Assembly (NCBI RefSeq): GCF_029784135.1
Contig: NC_073745.1
Coordinates: forward strand, 315,508,787 to 315,572,786
Direction: 5' to 3'
Source of the DNA: Toxorhynchites rutilus septentrionalis
Taxonomy: Eukaryota; Arthropoda; Insecta; Diptera; Culicidae
DNA length: 64,000 bases
In this document: piece by piece, positions 23,375 through 34,357 of the stretch
Position numbering within the stretch: position 1 is the first letter of the stretch
Layout of the letters: each line of letters begins with the position of its first letter
The notes under the pieces: generated by a model
The model's database searches: none
Seen by the model: the letters and a program-made list of their open reading frames with translations, nothing else
Told to the model about the DNA's origin: nothing
Position numbers and translations under genes: made by a program

Positions 23375-24730
23375 TGACGTGGGACTACGTCTAACCGGAA
23401 TATATGGGGGGTAAAATGAAAACCTAAACACAGAACATGCAGAAAAAATGCAAGATTTCGAATGCTTATAACTCGAACATTTCTTACTGGATCGGAAAGA
23501 TGTTTGCATCAATTGATAGGGAATATTTCTACGCATCTATCGCAATTAATAAAATGTTATTTTTCATTAAATATACAATTGAATAACTGTAAAATGTTAA
23601 GCGTAATCTAAACGCCCTAACTGTTTCGTTTTGATTGGCCCGATTTACAGTTTCCCCAACACATCCTTCAAAATCAAGCAGCCTTGGGGAAATCGGCATT
23701 GCAAATACATGAAAGTGTGGGATCTTATGTTCTCACCGAAATGTGTTCCCCAACACAGACTTCAAAACCAAGCAGCGTTGGAGAAATCGGCATTGCAAAC
23801 ACATGAAGGTTTGTTTCGACTGAAATGGGTTTCGTTAACACAGTCTTTAAATCCAAGGAGCGTGGGAAATTGGCATTGCAAATACATGTAAGTCGGGGGC
23901 ATTTTTGTTCCGACTGAAATGTGTTTCCTCAACAGAATTCAGAGCCAAGGTGTCAGAGGAAATTGGCATTGCCAATTCATGCAAGTCGGGGACATTTTTG
24001 TTCCGACTGAAATGTGTGCCTAACACAGGCTTCAAAACGAAGATGTCTGGGAAAAATCGGCTTTGTAAATAAATGCAAACTGCGAGTAATTTTGTACCCG
24101 CTTGCAGACTAGAATATGTTTCCTTAAAACGGTCTCCTAAACGTAAGAACCTGGGAAAATCGTGCAGACACTAGAGGCGAATGAACTTTCAAGTTTGAAG
24201 CCTCTATAGTACAAAAAGTAGAAGTTGAAGTTGTTGATTCATGCAAGCCGAGGGTACTTCTGCACCCGCATGTTTTTTTGCACTCCGAAAATTGTTTTCC
24301 CAACACGGATTACTAAAGCGGGTACGACCACAACGCTTTGGATCGGTTATTCAAGATTGCATTGAAGGATATGACTTCATATCTTCTGCTCACTGAATTT
24401 CTACGCATACCATATGATTAGGCAGAATGTTGATAACCATTTGCTGCGATAACGCCTATTGATTAAACAATATGTGTTCGACGTACATGTCAAAATCGAA
24501 ACTGAGTGCCTGAAGTTCATCAAATGAAGCAAATTCACGGTTCGAGAAGTACGTGCACTTGAGAGATGCAAACTTCAGAGGAAAATGTAAAATAAAATAA
24601 TCGTTTGATAATTCTTCCGACTTCACATGGCATAATACAATCTCTTTACTATCAATACAAACAAATGATTGCTAAGCTAAGGTAGTCCCACGTCAACCTT
24701 GCGGTTGTATCATAGATATAACCCACCCAT
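23375..24730 (+). mobile_element. F element A (palindrome end on the left)
   Basis: It begins with the 16-bp near palindrome GACGTGGGACTACGTC (23376-23391). It contains a 90-100-bp minisatellite unit (CAACACAGACTTCAAAACCA, GGAAATCGGCATTGCAAA, ACATGAA..., repeated about five times at 23650-24060). It ends in the conserved leader block (CACGTCAACCTTGCGGTT, ATAGATATAACCCACC) at 24730, next to a T run. No ORF of note is present. The mariner sequence on both sides is continuous if this block is removed. Confidence 0.75.
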
Positions 24731-25217
24731 TTTTTTTTGTTTGTTCCGTTCAGTTGTAAGTTACAGGGTGTTAACAATGAAGGTCAACAAACAGAAAATT
24801 CGGCTTGTATTTTCGGCTTTAAACTTTTTCCTTTAGAAATGCGAAAATGCAAGCCGGGCCGCTGAAATTGTGAATGGTGTTTATGTTGCCGATACATCAA
24901 CAGAAAAATACACACAATTTAACTTATTTAAAAAAAAAAATTTTTTTTATTTGTTTTTTTTTGTAATTTTTTTTTTAGTCCAATACACTAAATTAAGATC
25001 TGTACTGTCCGTTTGATTGACCAGAAACGTCCTGAATTGACCAACAGAAGAGGTGTTGTGGCCCATTAAGACAACGCAAGGCCACACGATTCCGAGGGCT
25101 TGATTGCGATGTTTTAATGCATCCACCATATAGTCCGGACCAGGTACCGAGCGATTACCACCTTTTTTTCGTATTGCAAAATTTCCACAGTGATAAGAAA
25201 TTGGGATCAAGAAAAAA

Positions 25218-26552
25218 TGAGTGGGTTATATCTATGATATAACCGCAAGGTTCACGTGGAACTACCTTAGCTTAGCAATCATTCGTTTGTATTGATTAAA
25301 TTCTTGATTGAATGAAACAGTTTCCAAATTCAATTGAGTTCAATATATTTGCTCTGTGAGTGAAAAAAATGAACAAATGCCGTGTAAAGTCAATTCATTT
25401 ATTGTGATTGATTGTTCTTCGTTACAAGTAAATTTAATGACGGACCTTTTACGTTTGGTATGATGACTAGAACAAAATATATGTACGGAAGAATTATCAA
25501 ACGTTTGATGAACCAGCCTAAGGCTGAAAATCTTTCCAATAAAGACAAAAAAAAATTATCAAACGATTATTTTATTTTACATTTCCCTCTGAAGTTTACA
25601 TCCCAAAAGTGTACATACTTCTCGAATCTCGAATTTGCTTGAAACTGGGAAGTTCATTCGCTTCTAGTGGCTGCACGATTTTCCCAGGTTCCTAAGTTTA
25701 GAAGATCATGTTAGGACAGACATATTCCACTCTGCACAAAGGCAAGCGAGGACAAAAGTACTCGCAGTTTGCATTTATTTGCAGAGCCGATTTCCCCAGA
25801 AACCTCGGTTTTGAAGTCTGTGTTAGGGAAACACATTTCAATCGGAACAAAAATACTCCCGATTTGTATGAATTCGCAATGCCGATTTCCCCACGCTTCA
25901 TGGATTTGAAGTCTGTGTTAGGGAAACACATTCCAGTCGGAACTAAAATACCCCCGACTTGCATGAATTTGAAATACCGATTTCTCCAGGCACCTTGGTT
26001 TAGAAATCTCTATTAGGGAACACATTTCGGTGGGAACAAAAGCTCCCCCTACTTTCGTGTGTTCTTTTTCTTCTTTTTGGCTTTAAGAGGGTTTAAACTT
26101 TTCAGTTCACTCGCCTCTAGGCTCTATCGTGTGTTTGCAATGCCGATTTCGCTGCTTGGTTTTAAAGTCTGTGTTAGGGAACATTTTTCGATGAGAACAA
26201 AAGTCCCCCTACTTTCATGTATTTGCAATGCCGATTTCCCCAAGGCTGCTTGGTTTTGATGGCTGTGTTAGCGAAACCGTAAATCGGGCCAATCAAAACG
26301 ATGCAGTTAGGGCGTTTAGATAACGCCTAATATTTTACAGTTATTCAATTGTGTATCTAATGAAAAACAACATTTTGTTAGTTGCGATAGATGCGTAGAA
26401 ATATTCCCTATCAAGTGATGCAAACATCTCTCCTATCCAGTACGAAATGTTCGAGCTATAAGCATTCGAAATCTTTCATTTTTTCCTGCATGTTCTGTGT
26501 TTAGGTTTTCATTTTACCCTCCATATATTCCGGTTAGACGTAGTCCCACGTC
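25218..26552 (-). mobile_element. F element B (palindrome end on the right)
   Basis: This is a mirror-image relative of F-A. It starts with GTGGGTTATATCTATGAT and AACCGCAAGG at 25220, carries the same minisatellite units inverted (25790-26280), and ends CCGGTTAGACGTAGTCCCAC...TC at 26552, followed by AAAA. It interrupts the mariner frame exactly within an A run. Length 1335 bp, close to F-A at about 1356 bp. Confidence 0.75.
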
Positions 26553-26867
26553 AAAAGATTGTAAAAATCTATTGCTAGAGTTTTTCGTCAATAAGGACCA
26601 AGACTTCTATGGTAGAGACATTATGAAGCCACCTTTAGAATGGCAACAATTTTTACAACAAAACGATGCATATTTGACCTAAATCGGACAATTCGAAGCA
26701 TATTAAAAATAGTTTTGAATTTCATCCAAAAATAGTCTATCGAAAATTAGTCTTAAACTTTCAAACATCAAAATAAAACTGTAAACGTTCAGAAAGTGTT
26801 TACAAAAGTGAATTATATTAAAAAATTGTTAATTAAAAGAAGTTGATTTCTAAAAAATGATCTAACC

Positions 26868-27118
26868 TTAGATTTAACTCCACTCATCAAATTCTGCACA
26901 GTAGTAGTGCACTTTCTGGGCGCTACAGACCAATTCTTCTTGAACTCTCACATATTTTTAGACACTGTAGCTTCCTTCTTGAACTTGGCCTTGACTATTG
27001 CCCAGTAATGGTGCAATAATGGTACACTCTTTCCAATCGATTTGGTATAAAATTCAGGTCCCGGCAGCGTTCTGGAATCTTCCCTGATATATGTTTCGTC
27101 ATTCATGAGCAGGACCAT
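26868..27118 (-). mobile_element. Internally deleted Tc1/mariner transposase remnant
   Basis: On the minus strand a MNDETYIREDSRTLPGPEF block (first catalytic motif) is followed after a deletion by HHYWAIVKAKFKK (third-motif region). A C-terminal FKKNWSVAPRKCTTTVQNLM block follows. The order is that of DD37-39-type transposases, but the middle is missing and a stop interrupts it. No terminal repeats were found. Confidence 0.6.
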
Positions 27119-27889
27119 ACAATTTCACTTCAATTGACACATCGTCACTCAATAATGAGCCTATCGGCTTTCAATTTGCTGCAAACTCGTGCAGACTGAA
27201 AATAGTGCTACTCTCTCTTCACACTCAATAAAGAGAATATAAATTCACCTTCGTACGGTCTCGTTTCGCATCAAGTCCATTTCTTTCGTTCTTCATACCC
27301 AAGCAAAATTTTCAAAACGCCAAGTGAAAATGAAAGGTTTTTATATCGAATGAAAGTGTCTTATTTCGAATGAAAATTTCGTTGGAGCTCGAACCGCATT
27401 CACTGATACTAATGAAAATGACTGAAACTAATGAAATGTGAGAAAATGTGCAGTATGCTAGCAAACGTACTCACTTGTCGGTGCTGGCTGTAACACTGAT
27501 ATGCCCCCATATGCCTCTTTTAATTTCATTTTTATTGGAAGACGGTGCAGGAAAATCCCGTTTGGAGAAATTAAATCGTATGAAATTTTCAATTGAATGT
27601 AGTGATCGTCCTTTCACATGTGGAACTGAACGCGACATAAGGCACATTCAAACGATAATGAATAGGGCACTTTTAATCGTCAAGTGAAAGCGACTGCTTT
27701 CAAATTCATGGGAAACGACGAAAAAAGTTCACCCGGTTGTGTGTAATAACGTGTTAAATGTTCAAGACTACTTTTCGATACACTCCTTAGGTGTTGGCAG
27801 CACCATTTCAGTGCTACATTATGGGTGTAAAAAAATTGATCTTTAAGCAACTTTGTATACTTGGAACTTTTGGAAAGGACCAAAGTTGT
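27119..27889. other. Unassigned spacer
   Basis: No recognised gene, transposon end or tandem repeat. Confidence 0.3.
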
Positions 27890-28683
27890 TTTTTTCTTAA
27901 TTTTTACGAAAATTAACCGTAACTCAAAAACTATAATACCTACAAAATGTTGGTCAAAGAATGATTTTTGAATGAATCTTTAAAACTGAAAATCACTTTT
28001 CTTAAAAACGTTTTTTTTTATTCTCAAAAAAGTTATATGAACAGACCTTACATTATCCTAAAAGTTATCCATACATTGGAAGATGGGTACTTTCGTTGTA
28101 TGGTTTTCAAATGTATGGGTAATGAGCTATGAATATTTTTGTACAATAATTTTTAAAAACATGTTTAAAACAAAAAAAATAATTCTCAATATATTTGTTT
28201 TTGTGTTTTTTTTAATTTGTTGAATATTTAAGATTGAAAACTTGAACAATTTTCTTCATTTTGTTCAATAATCAACATTTTGTATGTCTTACAATTTTAT
28301 AGTTAAGATTTTTCGTTAAAAAGTCCAACTCAAAGTTTCATAAAAAAAAACTCCCTTAGAAACTATAATCACTACAAAATAATGAATCATGAAGGAAGTG
28401 TAGAAAATAATTTATATTTTCCTAATGAAAATATTAAAAAAATTAAAAGAAAAATTCATTTAATAGAATATTTTGAAAATTAAAATTCATTTTTCTCAAA
28501 AATATGTTTTTTTTAAATCCAGAGTAAAATATACACAAATAGCCCACACAATTACCAACAAATCATCCATACATTGGAGAAAGAGCACTGTTACAGGAAA
28601 GGAGTTTTCTTAGCAAGCACTTTTTCAAGTTTTCTTTGAAAAATTACTACTAATGTTTTACTCATAACATTTTATGCGTAAAT
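27890..28683. repeat. AT-rich duplicated repeat (two units, ~450-500 bp apart)
   Basis: AAACTATAAT-C-CTACAAAAT occurs at about 27921 and 28360, and TATCCATACATTGGA-like words at about 28065 and 28566, in the same orientation. A related word (CAACAAGTTATCCACAT) recurs at 53180. The units look like two copies of one AT-rich dispersed repeat. No coding sequence. Confidence 0.45.
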
Positions 28684-29400
28684 TAGCTGACCCGACCAAA
28701 TGGAGGAGTGTCGAACCATGAAGAAACATTTATAGTCCCCGAAAACCTCCACATGACAAATTTCGTTCCATTTACTTGATTATTTCTCGTGTTATGTATA
28801 CCCATCTCCCTCCCCTTAGAGAGGAGGGAGGAGTATTGAATCATCATAGAAGCATTTCTTATCCTCTAAAACCTCCATTCTTAAAAATTGACTCCATTTG
28901 CTTGGTTAGAACAATCATAAGAACGTTTATTGTCTCCTAAAACCTCCACATGACAAAATTCATTCCATTTGTTTGATTATTTCTCTAGTTATGTTGAACC
29001 TAATTACAAAGAGTTCTATATTCTGCAAAGGTGTTGCAGATCACTCCCTTCTTCATAAAACGATGTTTCTAAGCATGAACTTTCGGAAAAACAGCAAAAA
29101 CTTATTGTTTGCTCCCAGTATTTCAAAAAACAACCAACATAAAATTGAACATCAAGGGGGTGTTGACCTACCATAGAAACAAACCTGCACATGCCGAATT
29201 CGATCCCATTTGCTTGAATAGTTCTCGAGTTATGCTGAAATTTGTTTTCATTTGTAAGACAGTCCCCCCTTAGAGAAATGGGAGGGGTCTCGAACAATCC
29301 TAAGAACGGTTTTTGTCTTCGTCTTTGGTTAAGCAAAATATTGAAATGATATTCCAAATGCAGCGAACAAAAAATTTTCTGGGTGGCAATATAGTTGCAC
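28684..29400. repeat. Degenerate tandem block of a retroelement-derived unit
   Basis: The start TTAGCTGACCCG resembles the RTE-like left end at 10098. The words TTCCATTTGCTTGATTA, TTCTCGAGTTATG, CCTAAAACCTCCACATG and GAGGGGTCTCGAACAATC recur in order around 28770, 28885, 28963 and 29203, giving about four eroded units. No RT frame is present. Confidence 0.5.
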
Positions 29401-29559
29401 TGCCTTATAAAGGTGTAGTAGAAGTTTCATTAATCAGGCTATACCAAATAGCGAATTATATCCATTTTTGGATATTCATTTTCGTAGTAATTCTCTGTAC
29501 AAAATCCACTGCGATCGAGAGAATGTAAACCAGCAATAATTAGTCATCTTCCGTTGCAA

Positions 29560-30660
29560 ACATTGAGTATTCGACACCGCTCAAACTTCCCAACCGATTT
29601 CCCACGATCACCCCGAAATTGGCGAAGATCGATGCCCCAAACTAATTGGAACGAGCTGTCGCCTCATCGTAACTGAACGTGGCAATATAACGTAATTTAG
29701 TCACATAACAGCGACTTTCCCGCCACGGAAAAGCTTACATAAACCCATAAAAGCTACTTCCAGGGAAGTAGTGACGCGGAAAATTACCCCGAGGGCACAC
29801 GATGAAAACCGCCATAATGATTCTGGTATTTGCTTACGGTATACTCAGTTCAGTTCCATTCTGATGCTGCTACTGCTGCTGCGGAGAGAATGATACCAAG
29901 AATTCGATACACTGTTCCATTCCCACGTGTGCGCATAGCATTCGCATAGCGGTGTGTAATTTGGCCTCAACAACTGTCGTAAAAGTTGCGCTCCCCTGCC
30001 CCCATTGTTCCGAAAGGTGTAAACCACTCTCAGCGCGCTGTCTTACATACCATTGGGTCGTAAGACAGTGGCAAAGGCTATACCCACTGAATCCGAGCTA
30101 CTTGTAGAGCTTTGTTTTCCGCGCGATGCTTTATGATTTTTCACACCACACACTCCCCGGCCCGGCCCTGTGACGACAACTTGTGGGCAAAAGAATCGCA
30201 ACGGTGGGCGATGCCCTCTATGCTGTGGAACGACGAAACACACATAATGGCGAAAGAAATGTGTTACCTGCAGCGTTCGCTGATGATGTTCCGTTCTCAC
30301 ATCTCTCTCGATCATCTCGTAACATCGACACTCTGTGACGGAGAATGATCTCCTATTTCTTATTAATATGTGACGTAATTATATTATGATGCTGGTTTCT
30401 CTTGATCAAGCCGCCCTTATGTGGTGTCGGTGCATAGTGCTACCCGAGATGCCGGGAGCTCACTGTCATTAGGTTGATTCGCGCAAATTTTCCCATTGCC
30501 CTCCCCGTTGGGTTACGAATAGTTTAATCGTGGATTATGTGATGAACATGGGGAATAAACAGTGGTCCATAAGGTGGGATTATCTGGGAAGCACAGATTC
30601 ACGTCGAACCAAGGCATGATGGGTTTCTGATGTCTTTCATCTATTTTTTCCGCTGTTCAA
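29560..30660. other. GC-richer, probably unique segment with a candidate first exon
   Basis: Base composition and lack of repeat words set this stretch apart from its surroundings. At 29802 an ATG opens MKTAIMILVFAYG, a plausible start of a signal peptide, preceded by a TATA-like CATAAAAG at about 29746. A GTATAC donor-like site follows the codon for tyrosine at about 29838, before an in-frame stop at about 29865. No second exon was identified. A strong minus-strand donor (GTATGTAAG) also lies near 30045. The real content is unresolved. Confidence 0.3.
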
Positions 30661-31974
30661 GTGAATAGTGCTGCTTGCCATTATTTCATATTTTTTGTAT
30701 TAAGTTGGACTGATACAGTAAAATAAATCAATTACTTTCTATGGTTTTGAGCATCTACAAACATACGAATCAACAACTTCAGAACAATTCATTTTTTTTT
30801 TGTGTTGAGCTTAGATTGATACAGGTCATAACTTCGGAGAAATATTTGTATGTTGTACTGTTTATATAAAGAATGTATTCTTGAAACATTGAACTAATTC
30901 AAAGCATAATTTATTTTCCGAAATTCTAACAATTCAGGCAGAGAGTATGATACATTCGTGACTCATGTTGGAACGAGCGATCAAGATCTCGAAAAAGGAT
31001 ATGGTTCGTATAGATAACCTCTAATAAACGGATTTTCTCATTGTGTGGACTGTACCATTAAATGTGGACTTGATCTTCTTGCGCTGATAAACGATCTTTT
31101 TTCCACACATCTCAGCTAACATCAGCTATCAGATTAATTGATTCTTATTTGCTCAAAAGTCTCACATGAACGCGGTCTTAAAAAAACAGAAGTTTGGCAG
31201 CACAGCCACTGCACAAAATCTCAAAATATAGAAGCGATTTGTTAAATTTATTGTTAAATTTGTTAAATTTGTTAAAGAATACTATAGCGTTTACCCGAAT
31301 ACCATTCACCCGAACCAAATTTACCCGATATACATTCAACCGAATATAACATTCAGATTTGAAATGTAACACAGAAAATATTGAAGACGAATACAGAAAA
31401 CAAAATTTACGTAAAAATGATGAATTTTTCTCACTAGTTCAAGAAAACGTGGAAGAATGACGAAATTTGAACAATAATAATTGAGAGACTTCGCCGTTGT
31501 ATTTAAAACTAGGGTAGACAAAAGTGTTTTTTTTTTATTCCGTGTTGCTTCTTGAAATTAGAGGTCATTTATACATTCTCAAGGGTTTCGTTGGAAATGT
31601 AGTAGATAATACTGTGATAGACTTTCGTTTAGCCAGGCGTTGTAAATTTGAAAGCAATTGCAGCCTCTTAATAACCCGTTGAGTGAGTCTATATCTACAT
31701 CACTCTTATTCCTGCTTATTGACTGGATGTCTAATTTTATTGATAAAACGAATTGTTGCACACAATTTTATGTTGCATAGAACGAGAACCAAGCTGGAAG
31801 AAAGAATGCATAATACATTATTTACCTTTGCATTCACTCGCAAAACATACAGGTTTTATTCGTTAAATTGCTCACTTGTTTTACTAATTACACTATTGAT
31901 GTTACAGATGATCTTACATTTGATAAAAGAATAATCAAGTGTAAAAATCTTACATACTACATACTACATACTAC
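30661..31974. other. AT-rich spacer
   Basis: Contains TTTACCCGAA/TTCACCCGAA words around 31290-31345 and a (TACTACA)n microsatellite at about 31951-31974. No gene is recognised. Confidence 0.35.
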
Positions 31975-32003
31975 ATTCAGAAAGAGACTATCTCTTTCTG
32001 AAT
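31975..32003. repeat. Perfect 13-bp hairpin
   Basis: ATTCAGAAAGAGA, a 3-nt loop CTA, then TCTCTTTCTGAAT. It stands 5 bp before the TA target site of the element at 32011. Confidence 0.8.
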
Positions 32004-32010
32004 AGCAATA

Positions 32011-32525
32011 CAGGTCGGGTTCGATTATATACAGACTCGATTATACACTCGACAAAAAAATTACAGTAACAGAGTGCGAAGTCTGAAATTTTAAGTTTTC
32101 AACGCATATCGATGGGGTGTACCGTTTTGTCTTATTTTCTTATTTTTGTTTTATTTTTCAAGTATGACTTATTTCAAGAAAAAATGTTATATTATGTTAT
32201 ATTATATAAATGTTGGCTATTAAATTCGTAAAAATCGTGATTTTTTATGATTTTGATTGAATTCTCACTAGGAACTGTTTATAACGATATTGCTGCGAAG
32301 TTGAGAACGATGGGGTGTCAAAGGACAATTTGTAGAACGGAGGAGAGCTTCAATTTTGTTGATAGAAACAATTGAATTTATTATGGATTTTTGGGATAAA
32401 ATCAATAATAACACCTTACCACAATATTTAAAGCTTTTATCTCGATATATCAATATTTAAAGCTTTCATCTCGATTATATACAGTGAAAAGTAATTGGAA
32501 ACTGTATATAATCGAGTCTGCCCTG
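32011..32525. mobile_element. Pogo-like MITE, 515 bp, TA target site
   Basis: The left end CAGGTCGGGTTCGATTATAT (32011) and right end ATAATCGAGTCTGCCCTG (32525) are imperfect inverted repeats that continue into ATACAG/CTGTAT. Both are flanked by TA. The interior has a second copy of the CTCGATTATATACAG word near each end. No transposase frame, so it is non-autonomous. Confidence 0.75.
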
Positions 32526-32975
32526 TAGTTTTTTTTATTATTTCCGCCCAACAAACTTTTCGACCACTCGCCAATTCATACATCACAATTTCACAAAAAA
32601 AAAGGTCATCCATCATAAAAACAGTAAACAGGAATCGACCTGGTGATTCACTAGACCTTCACTTCACCGAGTTGCTTTTGGTTTAATATTATTTATAAAT
32701 GCACAGATAAAAACCGTTGTTTTGGGAATTCTTCTACGCTTGACAGCCGATCGTGCGCATCGAACGTTTACTCAGCATTCAACTTTCGTTCGGTCAGCGG
32801 GTAGCAATTTCCATACTAATTGTTTTTTTTTATTTTGGATTAATAACTCTTCTTCCAGAATAATGTTCAGCTGAATCGGAAACGATTGTACTTGAGAACC
32901 ATTTTTTCATTAACATTAACCACGTTCGAAAAATGTTGAAACAATAATACATCTCGGTATTTCGAAATAAAAAAA
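32526..32975. other. Unassigned spacer
   Basis: No recognised gene or repeat. It ends in an A run that is the apparent target of element E1. Confidence 0.3.
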
Positions 32976-34357
32976 TTATGGGAGGTTGTGTCCAGTACAC
33001 GACCATATTGTGGATGTAGAACTATTCTATTATTTTGTTCATGTCGCTTGTTGATGATTCCGGATATTATTTAAGAATGCTGCGAAATTTTAGAAATAAC
33101 TGTTTAGTAGAATGGTTTGGTCGCCCTCAAATGGCTTCTTTTAATGTAGAATCAGTTGACGATAATTGATTGATGATTCATTCTTGCCCTCGCAGAACAA
33201 TACACAAGTTGATCGCATGTCGCACTTCGTTTCATGACAATGCATTGAAAATTTACCTCGAACGTTATTCCGGTGGCTTTTTTCGCAATTGACATACACT
33301 TATATATTTTGATTATATACTTGTTGCATCAGCACCATTATTCAACATCTCATAACTACATCAATCTTTCTTTGGTATCGAATGGAAACAACAACAATAG
33401 CAATACTTACAAGTATCAAATATCAGGCTACATGTTATTCAGTATTGTCTCAGTGGAATCTCGCCTCTAGACATCGTTTGTACAACGTAAACTAACCAGT
33501 GTCACACAAGCGTTCAGCATAGCATGTATACAAAGCCATACATTGGTGGCTTGAGGCGACTAAGAATATAAACACTTCTCATTATTTTGCGCTATTGTCA
33601 AATAAAACGCTTCTGTTAGTATTACTGATCTCGAAAAAGTTGCATTATTTTCTCATCCTCGAGATAAGTGCAGCTGTTATTTTTAGTGGAGAAAGTTTTG
33701 CTACTAACAAGCGAAACCTAATCACATACAAAATTCTAGATGGACATTTACTTTCTTGGTGACTAAATAAACGTAATAAATTATGTCTGTTAACCGCAAA
33801 AACCTCGAAAAGTGTTGCATTGCTTCATTATTATCAAGATTAGCGCAAATACCATCCTTGCTGAAGGCAGTTTTGCGATTGACACGCGAACCCAAATAAG
33901 CATTCCAGCACGACATTCACTATGGTTGAGCTTAATATCCCTCAAATAATTATGTGGCGCCCAACCTTACCGCTTGGTTTATTTAGCCATAGCATCAGTT
34001 CGATGTATTGATATAATGTTAAAGGCACCAAAATTGATGTAATGTCAAAGTCTGAATATTTGCCTCAGCAAAAATCCATTATTCATACCCTAGCGCAAAT
34101 ACTCCTCTCCTCAGTGTAGCGAAGATGTGCTATTTGTACATACGGGTTATGAAGCACGCATGTACGCACACAAAACCATATATCGATGGCTTGAAGTAAC
34201 TTAATATACACGAACTTACCTCCGCTTTGCGCTCTTCTCAACAGAAGCGCTTAATATTTCCGGTCTTGATTAGCTTAGCTGTCAACCTTGGTGGAGATAG
34301 CTTTGCTACTGTCATGCGAAAACAAATGACACACAAAATTCTTGAACAATTATTTTT

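Larger units (their letters stand above)
23240..26740 (+). mobile_element. Decayed mariner split by two F elements
   Basis: The 5' terminal repeat TTAGGTTGGGGAAAAAGTCA starts at 23240. After F-A (23375-24730) the mariner resumes with a 5' leader and a start MKVNKQKIRLVFSALNFF at 24778. An internal stop follows, then KCENASRAAEIVNGVYVADT. After a poly(A/T) gap the second and third catalytic motifs appear in degraded form (DNARPH, HPPYSPDQVPSDYHLF) near 25070-25165. F-B interrupts the frame at GSRK. The tail resumes at 26554 (DCKNLLLEFF ... PLEWQQFLQQNDAYLT) and stops at 26682. The 3' inverted repeat was not found. Stops, a deletion and the insertions show it is dead. Confidence 0.8.

Noticed and set aside
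23375..26552. Single giant foldback transposon
   Set aside because: Mariner sequence lies outside both arms and between them in the correct order, so two separate insertions explain it better.
30043..30315. 90-codon minus-strand ORF ending near a strong splice donor
   Set aside because: No recognised protein features; the donor-like GTATGTAAG alone is not enough.
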